From CAZYSK01 sp964649415 (GTDB lineage: Bacteria; Chloroflexota; Anaerolineae; B4-G1): a stretch of 28,370 nt of DNA. This document shows, one piece after another, positions 9,275 to 17,281 of this stretch (the stretch's first letter is position 1; each line of letters begins with the position of its first letter). A program made the position numbers and the translations under genes. The notes below the pieces were generated by a model. The model saw only the letters and a list, made by a program, of their open reading frames with translations, was not told the DNA's origin and ran no database searches. The DNA is taken from contig CAZYSK010000078.1 in NCBI GenBank assembly GCA_964649415.1, positions 1-28,370 of the forward strand, in the 5' to 3' direction.

Positions 9275-9610
9275 CTACGCCAACCCTGACTTCAGCGTAT
9301 CCAGCAGCGCGTTCAGCATGCTCTCCCGGTAGTCGATCGCGGTCTCCACGTTGCTCTGGTGCAGGTCGAACAGCAACGTGTCCACCTCGAACTCGCCCCC
9401 TGCGCCTTCGCTCATGGGGACCACCGTCTCGGAATCCCCGTCCAGGCGGATGATCGTCCGGGCGGCCGGTTTGGCCTGATCGAAGTTCGCGTGGCCGTCG
9501 GGACCGACCTCCACGTACTTCGTCTCCACCGTCATCGTGGCCACGTCCGCAACGTATTCCGCGACCTTCGCCGCCGCGTTCTTGATCGAGTTCTCCAGTT
9601 CTGCAGCCAT
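9275..9610 (-). CDS. Stand-alone paralogue of the C25-like protease C-terminal module
   Basis: This 111-aa protein starts at ATG 9608-9610 with AAGGAGA about six bases upstream; the same frame stays open to 10486, but only this start has a ribosome site. It resembles the last ~110 residues of the protease encoded at 10580-12532. Shared blocks are an N-terminal helix (LENSIKNAAAKVAEYV versus LSNSIQDFARKVGKVL), a beta segment of the TxEVxTYV type, RTIIRLDGDSETVVP versus TRIRMDGDTEVCVP, and a final helical region. I do not recognise a named family. The layout suggests an adaptor or binding domain shared between protease and partner. It is the last gene of the operon, 104 bp after its neighbour, and the gap is filled by a nested palindrome. 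Confidence 0.8.
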   Translation of the reverse strand: MAAELENSIKNAAAKVAEYVADVATMTVETKYVEVGPDGHANFDQAKPAARTIIRLDGDSETVVPMSEGAGGEFEVDTLLFDLHQSNVETAIDYRESMLNALLDTLKSGLA

Positions 9611-9637
9611 TTTCGTCTCCTTGCCTCTTGCATCTCC

Positions 9638-9700
9638 AGAAACCAGGTTTTCCATGCGATACGGACGCTGCGTCCGCCACATCGCCAAAGACCTGGTTTC
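9638..9700. repeat. Dispersed palindrome (third copy) interrupted by a second palindrome
   Basis: The arms AGAAACCAGGTTTT (from 9638) and AAAGACCTGGTTTC (9687-9700) match the element found intact at 12572-12605 and 21528-21561. Its 4-bp centre is replaced by ~35 bp that contains CGGACG-CTG-CGTCCG (9662-9676). A similar CGGACG/CGTCCG hairpin occurs at 26947-26962. This copy lies between two genes. Confidence 0.75.
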
Positions 9701-9714
9701 GGCGCCTCTTGCCC

Positions 9715-10566
9715 CTATATGTCCCTCGTCACCCGCTGGTGCCTCTCGATTTCGTCCCGCACCTGGTTGATGAACTTCCACGCTGCCGGGATGGCCAGCA
9801 AGGCCCCGCCCGGCGCGCTCAACAGGACCGACAGCTTGGCCGCGCCCGACGCCACCACTACGAACGTCCGCACCAGCGTCTCCCGGGATGCCAGCGACAG
9901 CGCCAACGTGCGCTGGTGCAGCGCCATCTGCGCTGCATCCGGCCCCTCCTGCCAGGCCGTGTGCATGTTGCCCGTCCATCCGACCGACGTCCGGCCCAGG
10001 AGCTGCCCCTGCACGCGCGTCTCCACCCAGGCGTAGTAGGCGACCACCTGCCGCGCGCGCTCCATGAAGCCCTGGAACTGCTCCGTTGCCTCCTTCAGAC
10101 CTCCCGCGAGCTCGTCGCCCAGGCCGTAGCTCACCGGAGCCCGGCCCGTCTCGGCCTCCTCCAGCAGGCCCAGCAGAGCCCGCTCCGCCTCGTCCATCTC
10201 CGCCCCGACCGCGAACGCCGTCGCCGCGGACGTGTCGAAGGCCACCTGGGCCGTCTGCCGCTTCACGAGGGCATCGATTCTCTCCGTGGCCGCGTCCAAT
10301 GCCTGCTGCGACGTCTCCAACCCATCCTCGGCCCCGTGCAGGTACGCCTCGGCCTCGTCCGGGTCGGCCGGCAGGTTGACGCGCCACACCGGCTCTTGGG
10401 CGGCCGCTGCGCTCACGTCGAAGGCGACGCCTCCTGGGGCCGGTCGTCCGCCCGTGGCAGGGGCCGGGCCGGGGGACGCTGTCCACAGCCCCAGCAACTC
10501 GGTCCCGGCCTGCTCGCCTGTCCCGTCACTCAGCTCGAAGACGGCATCCGGGGTTCCGTCGCCCAT
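9715..10566 (-). CDS. Unrecognised 283-aa protein with coiled-coil region and hydrophobic C-terminal segment
   Basis: I do not recognise a family. The N-terminal ~45 residues are Gly/Pro/Ala-rich. Two short copies of VAFD(V/T)SAA lie at residues ~47 and ~108, and ~68-140 is charged and probably helical. YGLGDELAGGLKEATEQ (147-163) resembles YGLLDGTGLKEAGRQ in the upstream C25-like protease, starting at its Tyr524. Residues ~231-265 are strongly hydrophobic and rich in Ala, Val, Leu and Gly, enough for one long or two short membrane segments, followed by a basic/acidic tail. The start ATG 10564-10566 is 13 bp after the protease stop, with GAGGG upstream. By position it could be a protease partner, substrate or membrane effector; this is speculation. 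Confidence 0.75.
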   Translation of the reverse strand: MGDGTPDAVFELSDGTGEQAGTELLGLWTASPGPAPATGGRPAPGGVAFDVSAAAAQEPVWRVNLPADPDEAEAYLHGAEDGLETSQQALDAATERIDALVKRQTAQVAFDTSAATAFAVGAEMDEAERALLGLLEEAETGRAPVSYGLGDELAGGLKEATEQFQGFMERARQVVAYYAWVETRVQGQLLGRTSVGWTGNMHTAWQEGPDAAQMALHQRTLALSLASRETLVRTFVVVASGAAKLSVLLSAPGGALLAIPAAWKFINQVRDEIERHQRVTRDI

Positions 10567-10579
10567 GCTCGCACCGCCC

Positions 10580-12532
10580 TCACAGGGCCTTCAGCGCGTC
10601 GAAGAGCCCCGTCGCCGCCGCCACCGCCGTCTTGAGCATCTCCGCCCGGTTGGCCTGCGCCTGCTGCACCATGTCCAGGTGGATGGCCCACAGGACCTCG
10701 TCGATCTCCCGTCCCCGCTCGGGCACGCATACCTCCGTGTCCCCGTCCATGCGGATGCGCGTGAACGCCCGCAGCTTGGCCGTCGCGCGCATGTCGCGCG
10801 TCACCTGGCTCATGTCTTCGCTGACGTAGGTGCTCACCTCCAGCGTCGTCGTGTCGTCCACGGCCTTCTCCAGGACCTTGCCCACCTTGCGCGCGAAGTC
10901 CTGGATGGAGTTGGACAACTGCCGCCCGGCTTCCTTGAGCCCGGTGCCGTCCAGCAGGCCGTAGTCCACCGCGCCGGTGGGCACGGTTCCCGCGCCCGCG
11001 CGCGCCTCCGCTTCCGGGGCCGGCACGAGGCCTGCCCCTGTGATAGGAATGGCGGCGACCGGCTCGATGGTCGCGCGCGCGGCCTCTGCCTCTGCCTCGT
11101 CCGCCACGGGCAGCCGCACGGCCGGGTCCCCCAGGATCACGTAGCTGCGCGCGTCGTTGTTGGCCGTCCACATCCCAGCCAGCGCCGTGTCGTCGGGCGT
11201 GCTGCCGTACTTGATGTCCTCCAGCTCGATGCTCAAGTCAGACGAAAGCTCGGCGTAGCGCTCGTCGAAGTACTCCATGGCCGAGCCCACCGGATAGCCC
11301 TTCAGCAGTCGCCTGAGTGTGCTGCCGAATACCTCCGACTGCCTCCCCGCGCGGTCCCACAGGAACGAGTAGCCCCACGCCCGCTCCACGTGGCCCACCA
11401 CGGCCAGCGCGCCCCCCTTGGGATGGCCTAGCAGCCGTCTCGGCAGGCTGGCGACGAAGGCGTGCGGCGCGATCGCCGCCCGCTCCCCCGGCGCTTGGTG
11501 GGCGAAATCGTCCAGCCGGGGCGTGCCTGCGCCATAGCAGGCGAAGAAGAATGCCAGCAAGCCCAGGAGCCGGGCGTCGTCTCCCACGTCATCCCCGGCG
11601 AAGTAGAAATCCTGCGGGATGGGCTGGTGCCAATCCTGCGGTCCGGGCCAGTCCTGGCACAAGAGCGCCCCCTGGTGTGGCAACTGGTTGGGGTGGCCGT
11701 TGGGAAACCCCATGCCGTGGCTGGCGCTGAACAAGAAGGCCGGGGTCTGGTCGCCGCCCAGCAGCCGGCCCAGTTGTGCCTTCGTAGCCTTCTTCGCGAC
11801 CCAGCTTTCCATACCCCAGTCCGGCCATTCCTCGGCCAGGTCCTTGGCCAGCGGCGTGATCAGCTCGCTGGCGCTGAGCCGGGTCGCTCCATCGTCAGGA
11901 TTCTGCACGCCGAAGAAGGCCGCCCGGCGGGGCAGCGTCGCCTGGCCCGTCTCGGCCGCGACCACGCTGCGCGCGTACTGGGCGTACTCCTCCAGTGTGT
12001 CGAAGTGGATGCGCCCCACCGCGTACTGCACGTCGAGCTGGTACTGTATCCGGTAGGGGATCGTCTCCGGGTTTCCGACGATGAGCAAGTAATAGGGGAC
12101 CTTGTCGGGATCCGCCGGGCCGGGGCCTGCGCCGTGGCGGGCCAGGAACTTCTGCTTCGACTCGCCCGGGCGGTAGGCGTCGGCGCCCGTGTACTCCTTG
12201 TAGTAGCCCGCGTTCTTCTGCGAGGCCTGTTCCCGCCGCAACGCCAGCAGCTCGCCGAGCGCCTCCCGGATGGCGGGGACGTGCTCACGATCGTCGTAGG
12301 CGAATACGACGCCCCATCCCGTCTCCGCCAGTTTCCTGGGGTCGACGCCCTCCTTGACGCCCATCGTGGCGACGGTGCTCCACTGATGCCGTGCTTTGAG
12401 CTCATCCAGGTGCTCCTGGTCCAGCGCTTCCCCCCGGGCGATCTTGGAGATGGTCTCAACCGTCATAGAGGGTAGCAGATAGTCGCCCGTAGCGCCGTCA
12501 ATGCCATTGAAAACCAGACGTTCCGTGCTCAT
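10580..12532 (-). CDS. C25/caspase-like cysteine protease with C-terminal accessory module
   Basis: This is a 650-aa protein. I prefer the ATG at 12530-12532, preceded by GGAGGA, over an ATG four codons earlier that lacks a site. The central region has the clan-CD His-Cys dyad layout: SASHGMG (His272) and FFACYGAGTP (Cys332), each after a hydrophobic strand, as in gingipain-like C25 and caspase-fold enzymes. HAFVASLPRR and GGALAVVGHVERAWG complete the fold, and SYVILGDPAVRLP ends the catalytic region. There is no signal peptide, so it should act in the cytoplasm, unlike secreted gingipains. An Ala/Pro/Glu-rich linker (~480-520) leads to a C-terminal module (524-650) repeated as the stand-alone 111-aa protein. 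It starts 15 bp after the stop of the STAND-TPR gene, which suggests translational coupling. Cleavage specificity cannot be read from sequence. Confidence 0.85.
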   Translation of the reverse strand: MSTERLVFNGIDGATGDYLLPSMTVETISKIARGEALDQEHLDELKARHQWSTVATMGVKEGVDPRKLAETGWGVVFAYDDREHVPAIREALGELLALRREQASQKNAGYYKEYTGADAYRPGESKQKFLARHGAGPGPADPDKVPYYLLIVGNPETIPYRIQYQLDVQYAVGRIHFDTLEEYAQYARSVVAAETGQATLPRRAAFFGVQNPDDGATRLSASELITPLAKDLAEEWPDWGMESWVAKKATKAQLGRLLGGDQTPAFLFSASHGMGFPNGHPNQLPHQGALLCQDWPGPQDWHQPIPQDFYFAGDDVGDDARLLGLLAFFFACYGAGTPRLDDFAHQAPGERAAIAPHAFVASLPRRLLGHPKGGALAVVGHVERAWGYSFLWDRAGRQSEVFGSTLRRLLKGYPVGSAMEYFDERYAELSSDLSIELEDIKYGSTPDDTALAGMWTANNDARSYVILGDPAVRLPVADEAEAEAARATIEPVAAIPITGAGLVPAPEAEARAGAGTVPTGAVDYGLLDGTGLKEAGRQLSNSIQDFARKVGKVLEKAVDDTTTLEVSTYVSEDMSQVTRDMRATAKLRAFTRIRMDGDTEVCVPERGREIDEVLWAIHLDMVQQAQANRAEMLKTAVAAATGLFDALKAL

Positions 12533-12547
12533 TCTGTCCTCCATTCC

Positions 12548-15500
12548 CTAGCTTCTATGTCCAATCTCCGCAGAAACCAGGTTCTTTCCGAAAAACCTGG
12601 TTTCTTTCCTAGCCTCCAACTCCTCCAGCACCGCCTCGACCAGCTCGAGCAGGTCGTCGTCCAGCGGCGGTTCCTGCAACTCGAGCGCCTTCTCCAGGTC
12701 CGCGATGGCCAGCTCGTCTTCGCCCAGTTCGGCGTATGTCAGGCCGCGGTACGCGTAGACCCACGGGTTGTCCGATGCGAGACCGATGGACGTGTCGAAG
12801 TCCTGAAGCGCCAGCTCAATCTCGCCGCTCCGGCTGTAGGCCCACCCCCGGTTGCTGTATGCGTAGGCGTGTTCTGGATCTAGCGCGATCGCCTGCGTGA
12901 AGTCAGCGATGGCCAGGTCGTATGCCTCGACATGGACGTAGGCAAGCCCGCGGCTGTTGTAGGCCGAGGGGGACTCGGGGTCGAGCTCGGTGACCGTGGT
13001 ATAGTCGGCGATGGCCAACTCGTACTCGCCCAGGCCGCGGTAAGTGTGCCCCCGGCTGTAGTAGGTTGCTATGCGATCGGGGTCGAGTTCGATGGCCTTC
13101 GTGTAGTCGGCGATGGCCTGCTCGTAGTTGCCCAGGCTCCGCTCGGCGTCTCCTCGGTTGTCGTAGGCGAGCGCGTAGTCGGGGTCGAGTGCGATGGCTT
13201 TGCTGTAGTCGGCGATGGCCAGCTCGTACTCACCCAGTTCCTTGTAGGCGTTTCCCCGGTTGTTGTATGCCAGCGCGTAGCCCGGATCCAATTCGGTGGC
13301 CTTGGTGTAGTCGGCGATGGCCAGCTCGTAGTCGTCTAGTTCTCTGTAGGTGATGCCTCGGTTGTTGTAGGCGAGCGCATAGTCGGGGTTGAGTTCGATG
13401 GCCGTGGTGAGGTCGGCGATAGCCTGCTCGTAGTCGCCCAAGCTCCGCTCGGCGTTTCCCCGGTTGTTGTATGCCGCCGCGTAGTCAGGGTCGAGTTCGA
13501 TGGCCTTCGTGTAGTCGGCGATGGCGCGCTCATAGTCGCCCAGTTCCTTGTAGGCGATGCCGCGGCTGTTGTACGCCGCGGCGGAGTCGGGGTTGAGCTC
13601 GATCACCTTGCTGTAGTCGGCGACGACCTGTGCGTAGTCTTCGAGTTCCCGGTATGTGTCGGCTCTGTTCTTGTAGGCCAGGCTGTAGTTGGGGGCCAAT
13701 TCGATGGCCTTGGTGTAGTCGGCGATGGCCAGCTCGTACTCGCCCAGGCTTCGATAGGCGTTCCCCCGGTTGTTGTACGGCTTGGTTGGGTCGGGATCGA
13801 GCGCGATGGCTCTGGTGTAGTCGTCGATGGCCAGTTCGTACTGCTCCAGCCTGGCGTACGCGATCCCCCGGTTGTTGTAGGGCCAGCTCAGTGGCTCGAA
13901 TCCCAGTTCGATGGCCTCGCTGTAATCCGTGATGGCGTCCGCGTAATCGCCTCGATCGCTGTAGGCAGACCCGCGGTAGAAACGCGGCGGGGCGTACTCT
14001 GGATCGGCCCGAATGGCCTGGCTGAAGTCGGAGATCGCTTGTTCGGCGTTCCCCAGCCGCAGGTACACGTCGCCCCGGCTGGTGTATGGGTGGCTCAGGG
14101 GGTCGTGTTTTCGTTCTATGGCTGTGGTGAAATCGGCAATCGCTTGCTCGTAGTCGCCCTGATTCCGGTAGGCCAGCCCGCGGTTGTAGTAGACGGGCGC
14201 GTAACTGGGGTCCACTTCAATGGCCTTGCTGTAGCTGGCGATGGCCTGGTCGAAGTCCTCGATGTCGCGGTAGACGTTCCCGGCTTCGGTGTAGTCGTGC
14301 ACCGCCTGCTTGACGTTGCGTATCTGGAGGTACACGTCCCCCCGGTTGCTGTACGCGCGGGCATACTGGGGATCTAGCTCGATGGCTTTGCTGAAATCGG
14401 CGATGGCTCGCTGCGTGTCGCCCTGATCGGCGTAGACCTTTCCCCGGTTGTTGTAGGGCTTGGGATCGTCCGGTGCCAGCCTCATCGTCTCGCTGAAGTC
14501 GGCGATCGCCATTTCGTAGTTGCCCAGCTTGTAGTACGCGTTCCCCCGGTTGAAGACGGGCCAGCTCAACGGCTCGTATGCCAGTTCGATGGCCTGGGTG
14601 AGGTCGGCGATGGCCTGCCCATAGTCGCCCTGCTCGTAGCGGGTGAGCCCTCGGTTGTAGTAGGCGGAGGCGTTTTCCTGGCTGATCTCGATGGCCTTGG
14701 TGTAGCTGGCGATGGCCTGTTCGTAGTTGCCCTGCTTCTGATAGATCTGGCCGGCGTCCGTGTAGTCTGCGGTGGCCTGTTCCGTTTCGTCCAGGTCGAG
14801 ATAGGCATCCCCCCGATTGTCGTAGGCTGGGGCGTAGTTGGGGTCGATCTCGATGGCCTGGGTGTAGTCGGAGATGGCCTGCTCGTATTGCCCCATCTCA
14901 CGAAAGACATTCCCTCGCGCCGTGTAGGGCTGGCTCACGGGGTTGTAGTTGAGCACGATGGCCCTGTCGAAATCGGTGATGGCCTTTGGGTAGTCATCCT
15001 GCTTGGGGTCACCTCGATCGTAATGCGCAATCCCCCGGTAGTAGTAGGGGACGCTCGCGGGCTCGTATTCCAGCTCGATGGCCTTGTCGAAGTCGGCGAT
15101 GGCCTGTTCGTACTTGTCTCCGTCGGCCTGGCCCGCGTCCGTGTAGGCCAGCCCTCGGTTGAGATAGCTCGAGGCGCGGTCGGGGTCCAGCTCGACGGCT
15201 GCCGTGTAGCTGGCGATGGCCTGCTCGTATTCGCTCTGGTTCCGGTAGACCCTCCCGGCGCTGACGTAGTCGGCGATCGCCAGTTCGTAGTTTTCCGCGG
15301 CCGCGTATGCCCGTCCTCGATTGCCGTAGGCCAGGGCGTAGTTGGGATCCAGTTCGATGGCCGTCGTGAAGTCGGCGATGGCCTGCTCCGTATCGCCCAG
15401 CTTGCGGTAGGCGTTCCCCCGACCGTTGTACGGGTAGCTCAGGGGCGCGTAGTCTAGCTCGATCGCCTGCGTGAAGTCGGCGATGGCCTCTTCGTACTCG

Positions 15501-17281
15501 CCCTGGTTGTTGTAGGCGTTTCCCCGGCTGTAGTAGGGCGCGCTCAAGGGGGCGTAGCTCAGTTCGATGGCCTTGGTGAAGTCGGCGATGGCCGCTTCGT
15601 ATTCGCCCAGTTCGTAGTGCACGTTCCCCCGCTCGTTATAGGCAATGCCGTACTCGGGATCGAGCCTGATTGCCTCGCTGTAGTCCGCGACAGCCTGCTC
15701 GACTTCGCCCAGCCTGTAGTGGGCGTTCCCTCGGTAGTAGTAGGCGGAGCTGAGCGGTTCGTACTCCAACTCGGCCGCCTGGCTATACAGGTCGATGGCC
15801 TGGGTATAGTCAGCGACCGCGTCTTCGTATTCGCCGGTTTCTGCGTAGGCCAGTCCCCGATTGAGATAGGCGGGCGCGTAGTTCGGATCGAGTTCGCTCG
15901 CTTCCGTGTAGCTGGCGATGGCTTTTTCGTAGTCGCCCTTCTCGGTGTGGAGCGAGCCCTCGCGTACGTATTCGCTGGCCGCCGCCTGCTGGTCGACCTT
16001 GGCCGTCTGTGTGATCGCGATGATCAGCCCGAGCATGACGACGCCGGCCACGGAGCCGCCGATCTGTAGCCACCTCTTGCGACGCTCGGCATGCCATATC
16101 TCGTTCGATTTCTGGATCGGGCCGATGAACCGGTCGTGGATCAGTTCGTACCACGTAGCGCCGCGCAGCCGCTCCTTCCGTACCAGGTGAGCGTCCACCA
16201 GCGGGGGGTCGATGGCCTGGTTATTCAGGCCTCCGCTCTTCTCGACCTCCCTCAGCACCAGGCCTCGAATCCCCTGGGGTGTGATCAGCCGGTTGCCGAA
16301 CCAGTCCCGGATGGCCCGCTCAGACACGCCCGTCTCCCAGGCGATCTCCGTCACCTGCTCCTCGTAGTACTCGGCCAGGGCGCTGTCCACATCCTGCACC
16401 TGCTCCACATCCGCCTCGACGATCTCCGCGGCCTCCGGAGACAATCGCTCCCACAGGCGACTGCAGACCAGTTGGAGCTGAACGGGTTCGACGTACGGGC
16501 CCAGTTGCTCCTCTGTCGTGTCGTCCGGCAACTGCACGCGCACGCGACATAGATCGTTGATCAGTTGTTCGGCCGCCGTGTCGCTGAAGTCCACCCCCGC
16601 CTGGCGTGCTGGCTCCTGAATCGCCAGGCGTGCGGCTTCCTTGCCCAGTAACTCCAGGCGAAAGCGCGTCCGGAGACGGTCGGGTAGCTGCGCTGCGTGG
16701 GGGTCCATCCGGGCGATGTAGTCCTCTCGCATGGATATGAGGACGCCGAGTTGCGGGTAGTCGTTCAGGCACTCCTGCAGTTGGGCGAAAAACTCCTCCC
16801 GCTGCTCGATGTAGCCTGCCGGGTGAGTGGTGAACAGCTCCTCGAACTGGTCCAATATGAGCAAGTGGGGTTGGATGCGACCCTCGCCGCTCTGAGTTGA
16901 AAGCCGCTCCTTGAGTCCCTCGCTCAGCGTCAGGTTGACCAGTTCGCTGGGCTGGATGGCTTCGCTCGCCAGGCTCAGCAGCGTGCTGAACACGTATCTG
17001 TTTGGTACCTCGGTCCTCTCCACGCCTGGCGGCAGGTCGCTGCCCACGCGGCTGATTGGGAGGACCGTGATCTTCCCCCGCGCCTTGAGGTGGGGGATCA
17101 GCCCTGCCTGCAGCAGCGACGTCTTGCCAGCGCCTGAGCGGGCGTACAATAGGACGGCCCGGTGGGCGATGATCAGCGAGGCCAGTTGGCGCGTTTCTTC
17201 CTCTCGCCCGAAGAATAGGTGGCTCTGTTCCTCCTTGAACGAGCTGGGGCCTACGTAGGGGTTCGCGGTTAGATCAGCCAT
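12548..17281 (-). CDS. nSTAND ATPase with a membrane segment and 33 TPRs
   Basis: This is a 1577-aa protein. Start ATG 17279-17281 has AGGAG seven bases upstream and overlaps the CHAT-SIR2 stop by 8 bp (ATGGCTGA). Residues ~1-380 form a novel-STAND NTPase: NPYVGPSSF and LFFGREEE entry motifs, P-loop ARSGAGKTS (~47-55), Walker B LLILDQFEELF (~140-150), and YELIHDRF at the end of the winged-helix region. A hydrophobic segment at ~403-425 should cross the membrane. About 33 TPRs follow, rich in AIADYTKAIELDPxYAxAYxNRG, and would sense a ligand or partner. No effector is fused at the N-terminus, which is unusual for STAND proteins and fits an effector supplied by the overlapping CHAT-SIR2 gene. 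The C-terminus carries the palindrome-encoded peptide ETRFFGKNLVSA plus six residues. Confidence 0.9.
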   Translation of the reverse strand: MADLTANPYVGPSSFKEEQSHLFFGREEETRQLASLIIAHRAVLLYARSGAGKTSLLQAGLIPHLKARGKITVLPISRVGSDLPPGVERTEVPNRYVFSTLLSLASEAIQPSELVNLTLSEGLKERLSTQSGEGRIQPHLLILDQFEELFTTHPAGYIEQREEFFAQLQECLNDYPQLGVLISMREDYIARMDPHAAQLPDRLRTRFRLELLGKEAARLAIQEPARQAGVDFSDTAAEQLINDLCRVRVQLPDDTTEEQLGPYVEPVQLQLVCSRLWERLSPEAAEIVEADVEQVQDVDSALAEYYEEQVTEIAWETGVSERAIRDWFGNRLITPQGIRGLVLREVEKSGGLNNQAIDPPLVDAHLVRKERLRGATWYELIHDRFIGPIQKSNEIWHAERRKRWLQIGGSVAGVVMLGLIIAITQTAKVDQQAAASEYVREGSLHTEKGDYEKAIASYTEASELDPNYAPAYLNRGLAYAETGEYEDAVADYTQAIDLYSQAAELEYEPLSSAYYYRGNAHYRLGEVEQAVADYSEAIRLDPEYGIAYNERGNVHYELGEYEAAIADFTKAIELSYAPLSAPYYSRGNAYNNQGEYEEAIADFTQAIELDYAPLSYPYNGRGNAYRKLGDTEQAIADFTTAIELDPNYALAYGNRGRAYAAAENYELAIADYVSAGRVYRNQSEYEQAIASYTAAVELDPDRASSYLNRGLAYTDAGQADGDKYEQAIADFDKAIELEYEPASVPYYYRGIAHYDRGDPKQDDYPKAITDFDRAIVLNYNPVSQPYTARGNVFREMGQYEQAISDYTQAIEIDPNYAPAYDNRGDAYLDLDETEQATADYTDAGQIYQKQGNYEQAIASYTKAIEISQENASAYYNRGLTRYEQGDYGQAIADLTQAIELAYEPLSWPVFNRGNAYYKLGNYEMAIADFSETMRLAPDDPKPYNNRGKVYADQGDTQRAIADFSKAIELDPQYARAYSNRGDVYLQIRNVKQAVHDYTEAGNVYRDIEDFDQAIASYSKAIEVDPSYAPVYYNRGLAYRNQGDYEQAIADFTTAIERKHDPLSHPYTSRGDVYLRLGNAEQAISDFSQAIRADPEYAPPRFYRGSAYSDRGDYADAITDYSEAIELGFEPLSWPYNNRGIAYARLEQYELAIDDYTRAIALDPDPTKPYNNRGNAYRSLGEYELAIADYTKAIELAPNYSLAYKNRADTYRELEDYAQVVADYSKVIELNPDSAAAYNSRGIAYKELGDYERAIADYTKAIELDPDYAAAYNNRGNAERSLGDYEQAIADLTTAIELNPDYALAYNNRGITYRELDDYELAIADYTKATELDPGYALAYNNRGNAYKELGEYELAIADYSKAIALDPDYALAYDNRGDAERSLGNYEQAIADYTKAIELDPDRIATYYSRGHTYRGLGEYELAIADYTTVTELDPESPSAYNSRGLAYVHVEAYDLAIADFTQAIALDPEHAYAYSNRGWAYSRSGEIELALQDFDTSIGLASDNPWVYAYRGLTYAELGEDELAIADLEKALELQEPPLDDDLLELVEAVLEELEARKETRFFGKNLVSAEIGHRS
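12572..12605. repeat. Palindromic element inside the 3' end of the STAND-TPR gene
   Basis: AGAAACCAGGTTCTT (12572-12586), centre TCCG, AAAAACCTGGTTTCT (12591-12605): 15-bp arms with one mismatch. It is read in frame and supplies ETRFFGKNLVS(A) seven residues before the stop codon. It is nearly identical to the copy at 21528-21561. Confidence 0.9.
12640..15975 (-). repeat. TPR array with higher-order repeat structure
   Basis: There are about 33 TPR units of ~34 aa (~102 bp). Units 1, 8, 13 and 18 begin with a distinctive KAIASYT-type helix (nt ~15910, 15210, 14705, 14235). Units 7, 12 and 17 carry AGxVYR/AGQIYQ, and some intervening units carry YEPLSxPYYxRGN inserts. The central third is therefore built from ~5-unit blocks of roughly 470-520 bp. 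Units 22-33 are regular single repeats. Confidence 0.85.

Noticed and set aside
9275..10486. A 403-residue reading of the frame ending at 9275
   Set aside because: The upstream part overlaps the 283-aa gene in another frame and is Gly/Arg-rich shadow sequence; only the ATG at 9608-9610 has a ribosome-binding site and homology to the protease module.
12572..12605. Intrinsic terminator for the STAND-TPR gene
   Set aside because: The hairpin lies before the stop codon, within coding sequence, and the next gene follows 15 bp after the stop; an identical hairpin lies mid-gene at 21528.
12640..15975. CRISPR-like appearance of the regularly repeated DNA
   Set aside because: The repeats are ~102 bp, continuous and in frame, and encode TPRs; there are no constant repeats with unique spacers.
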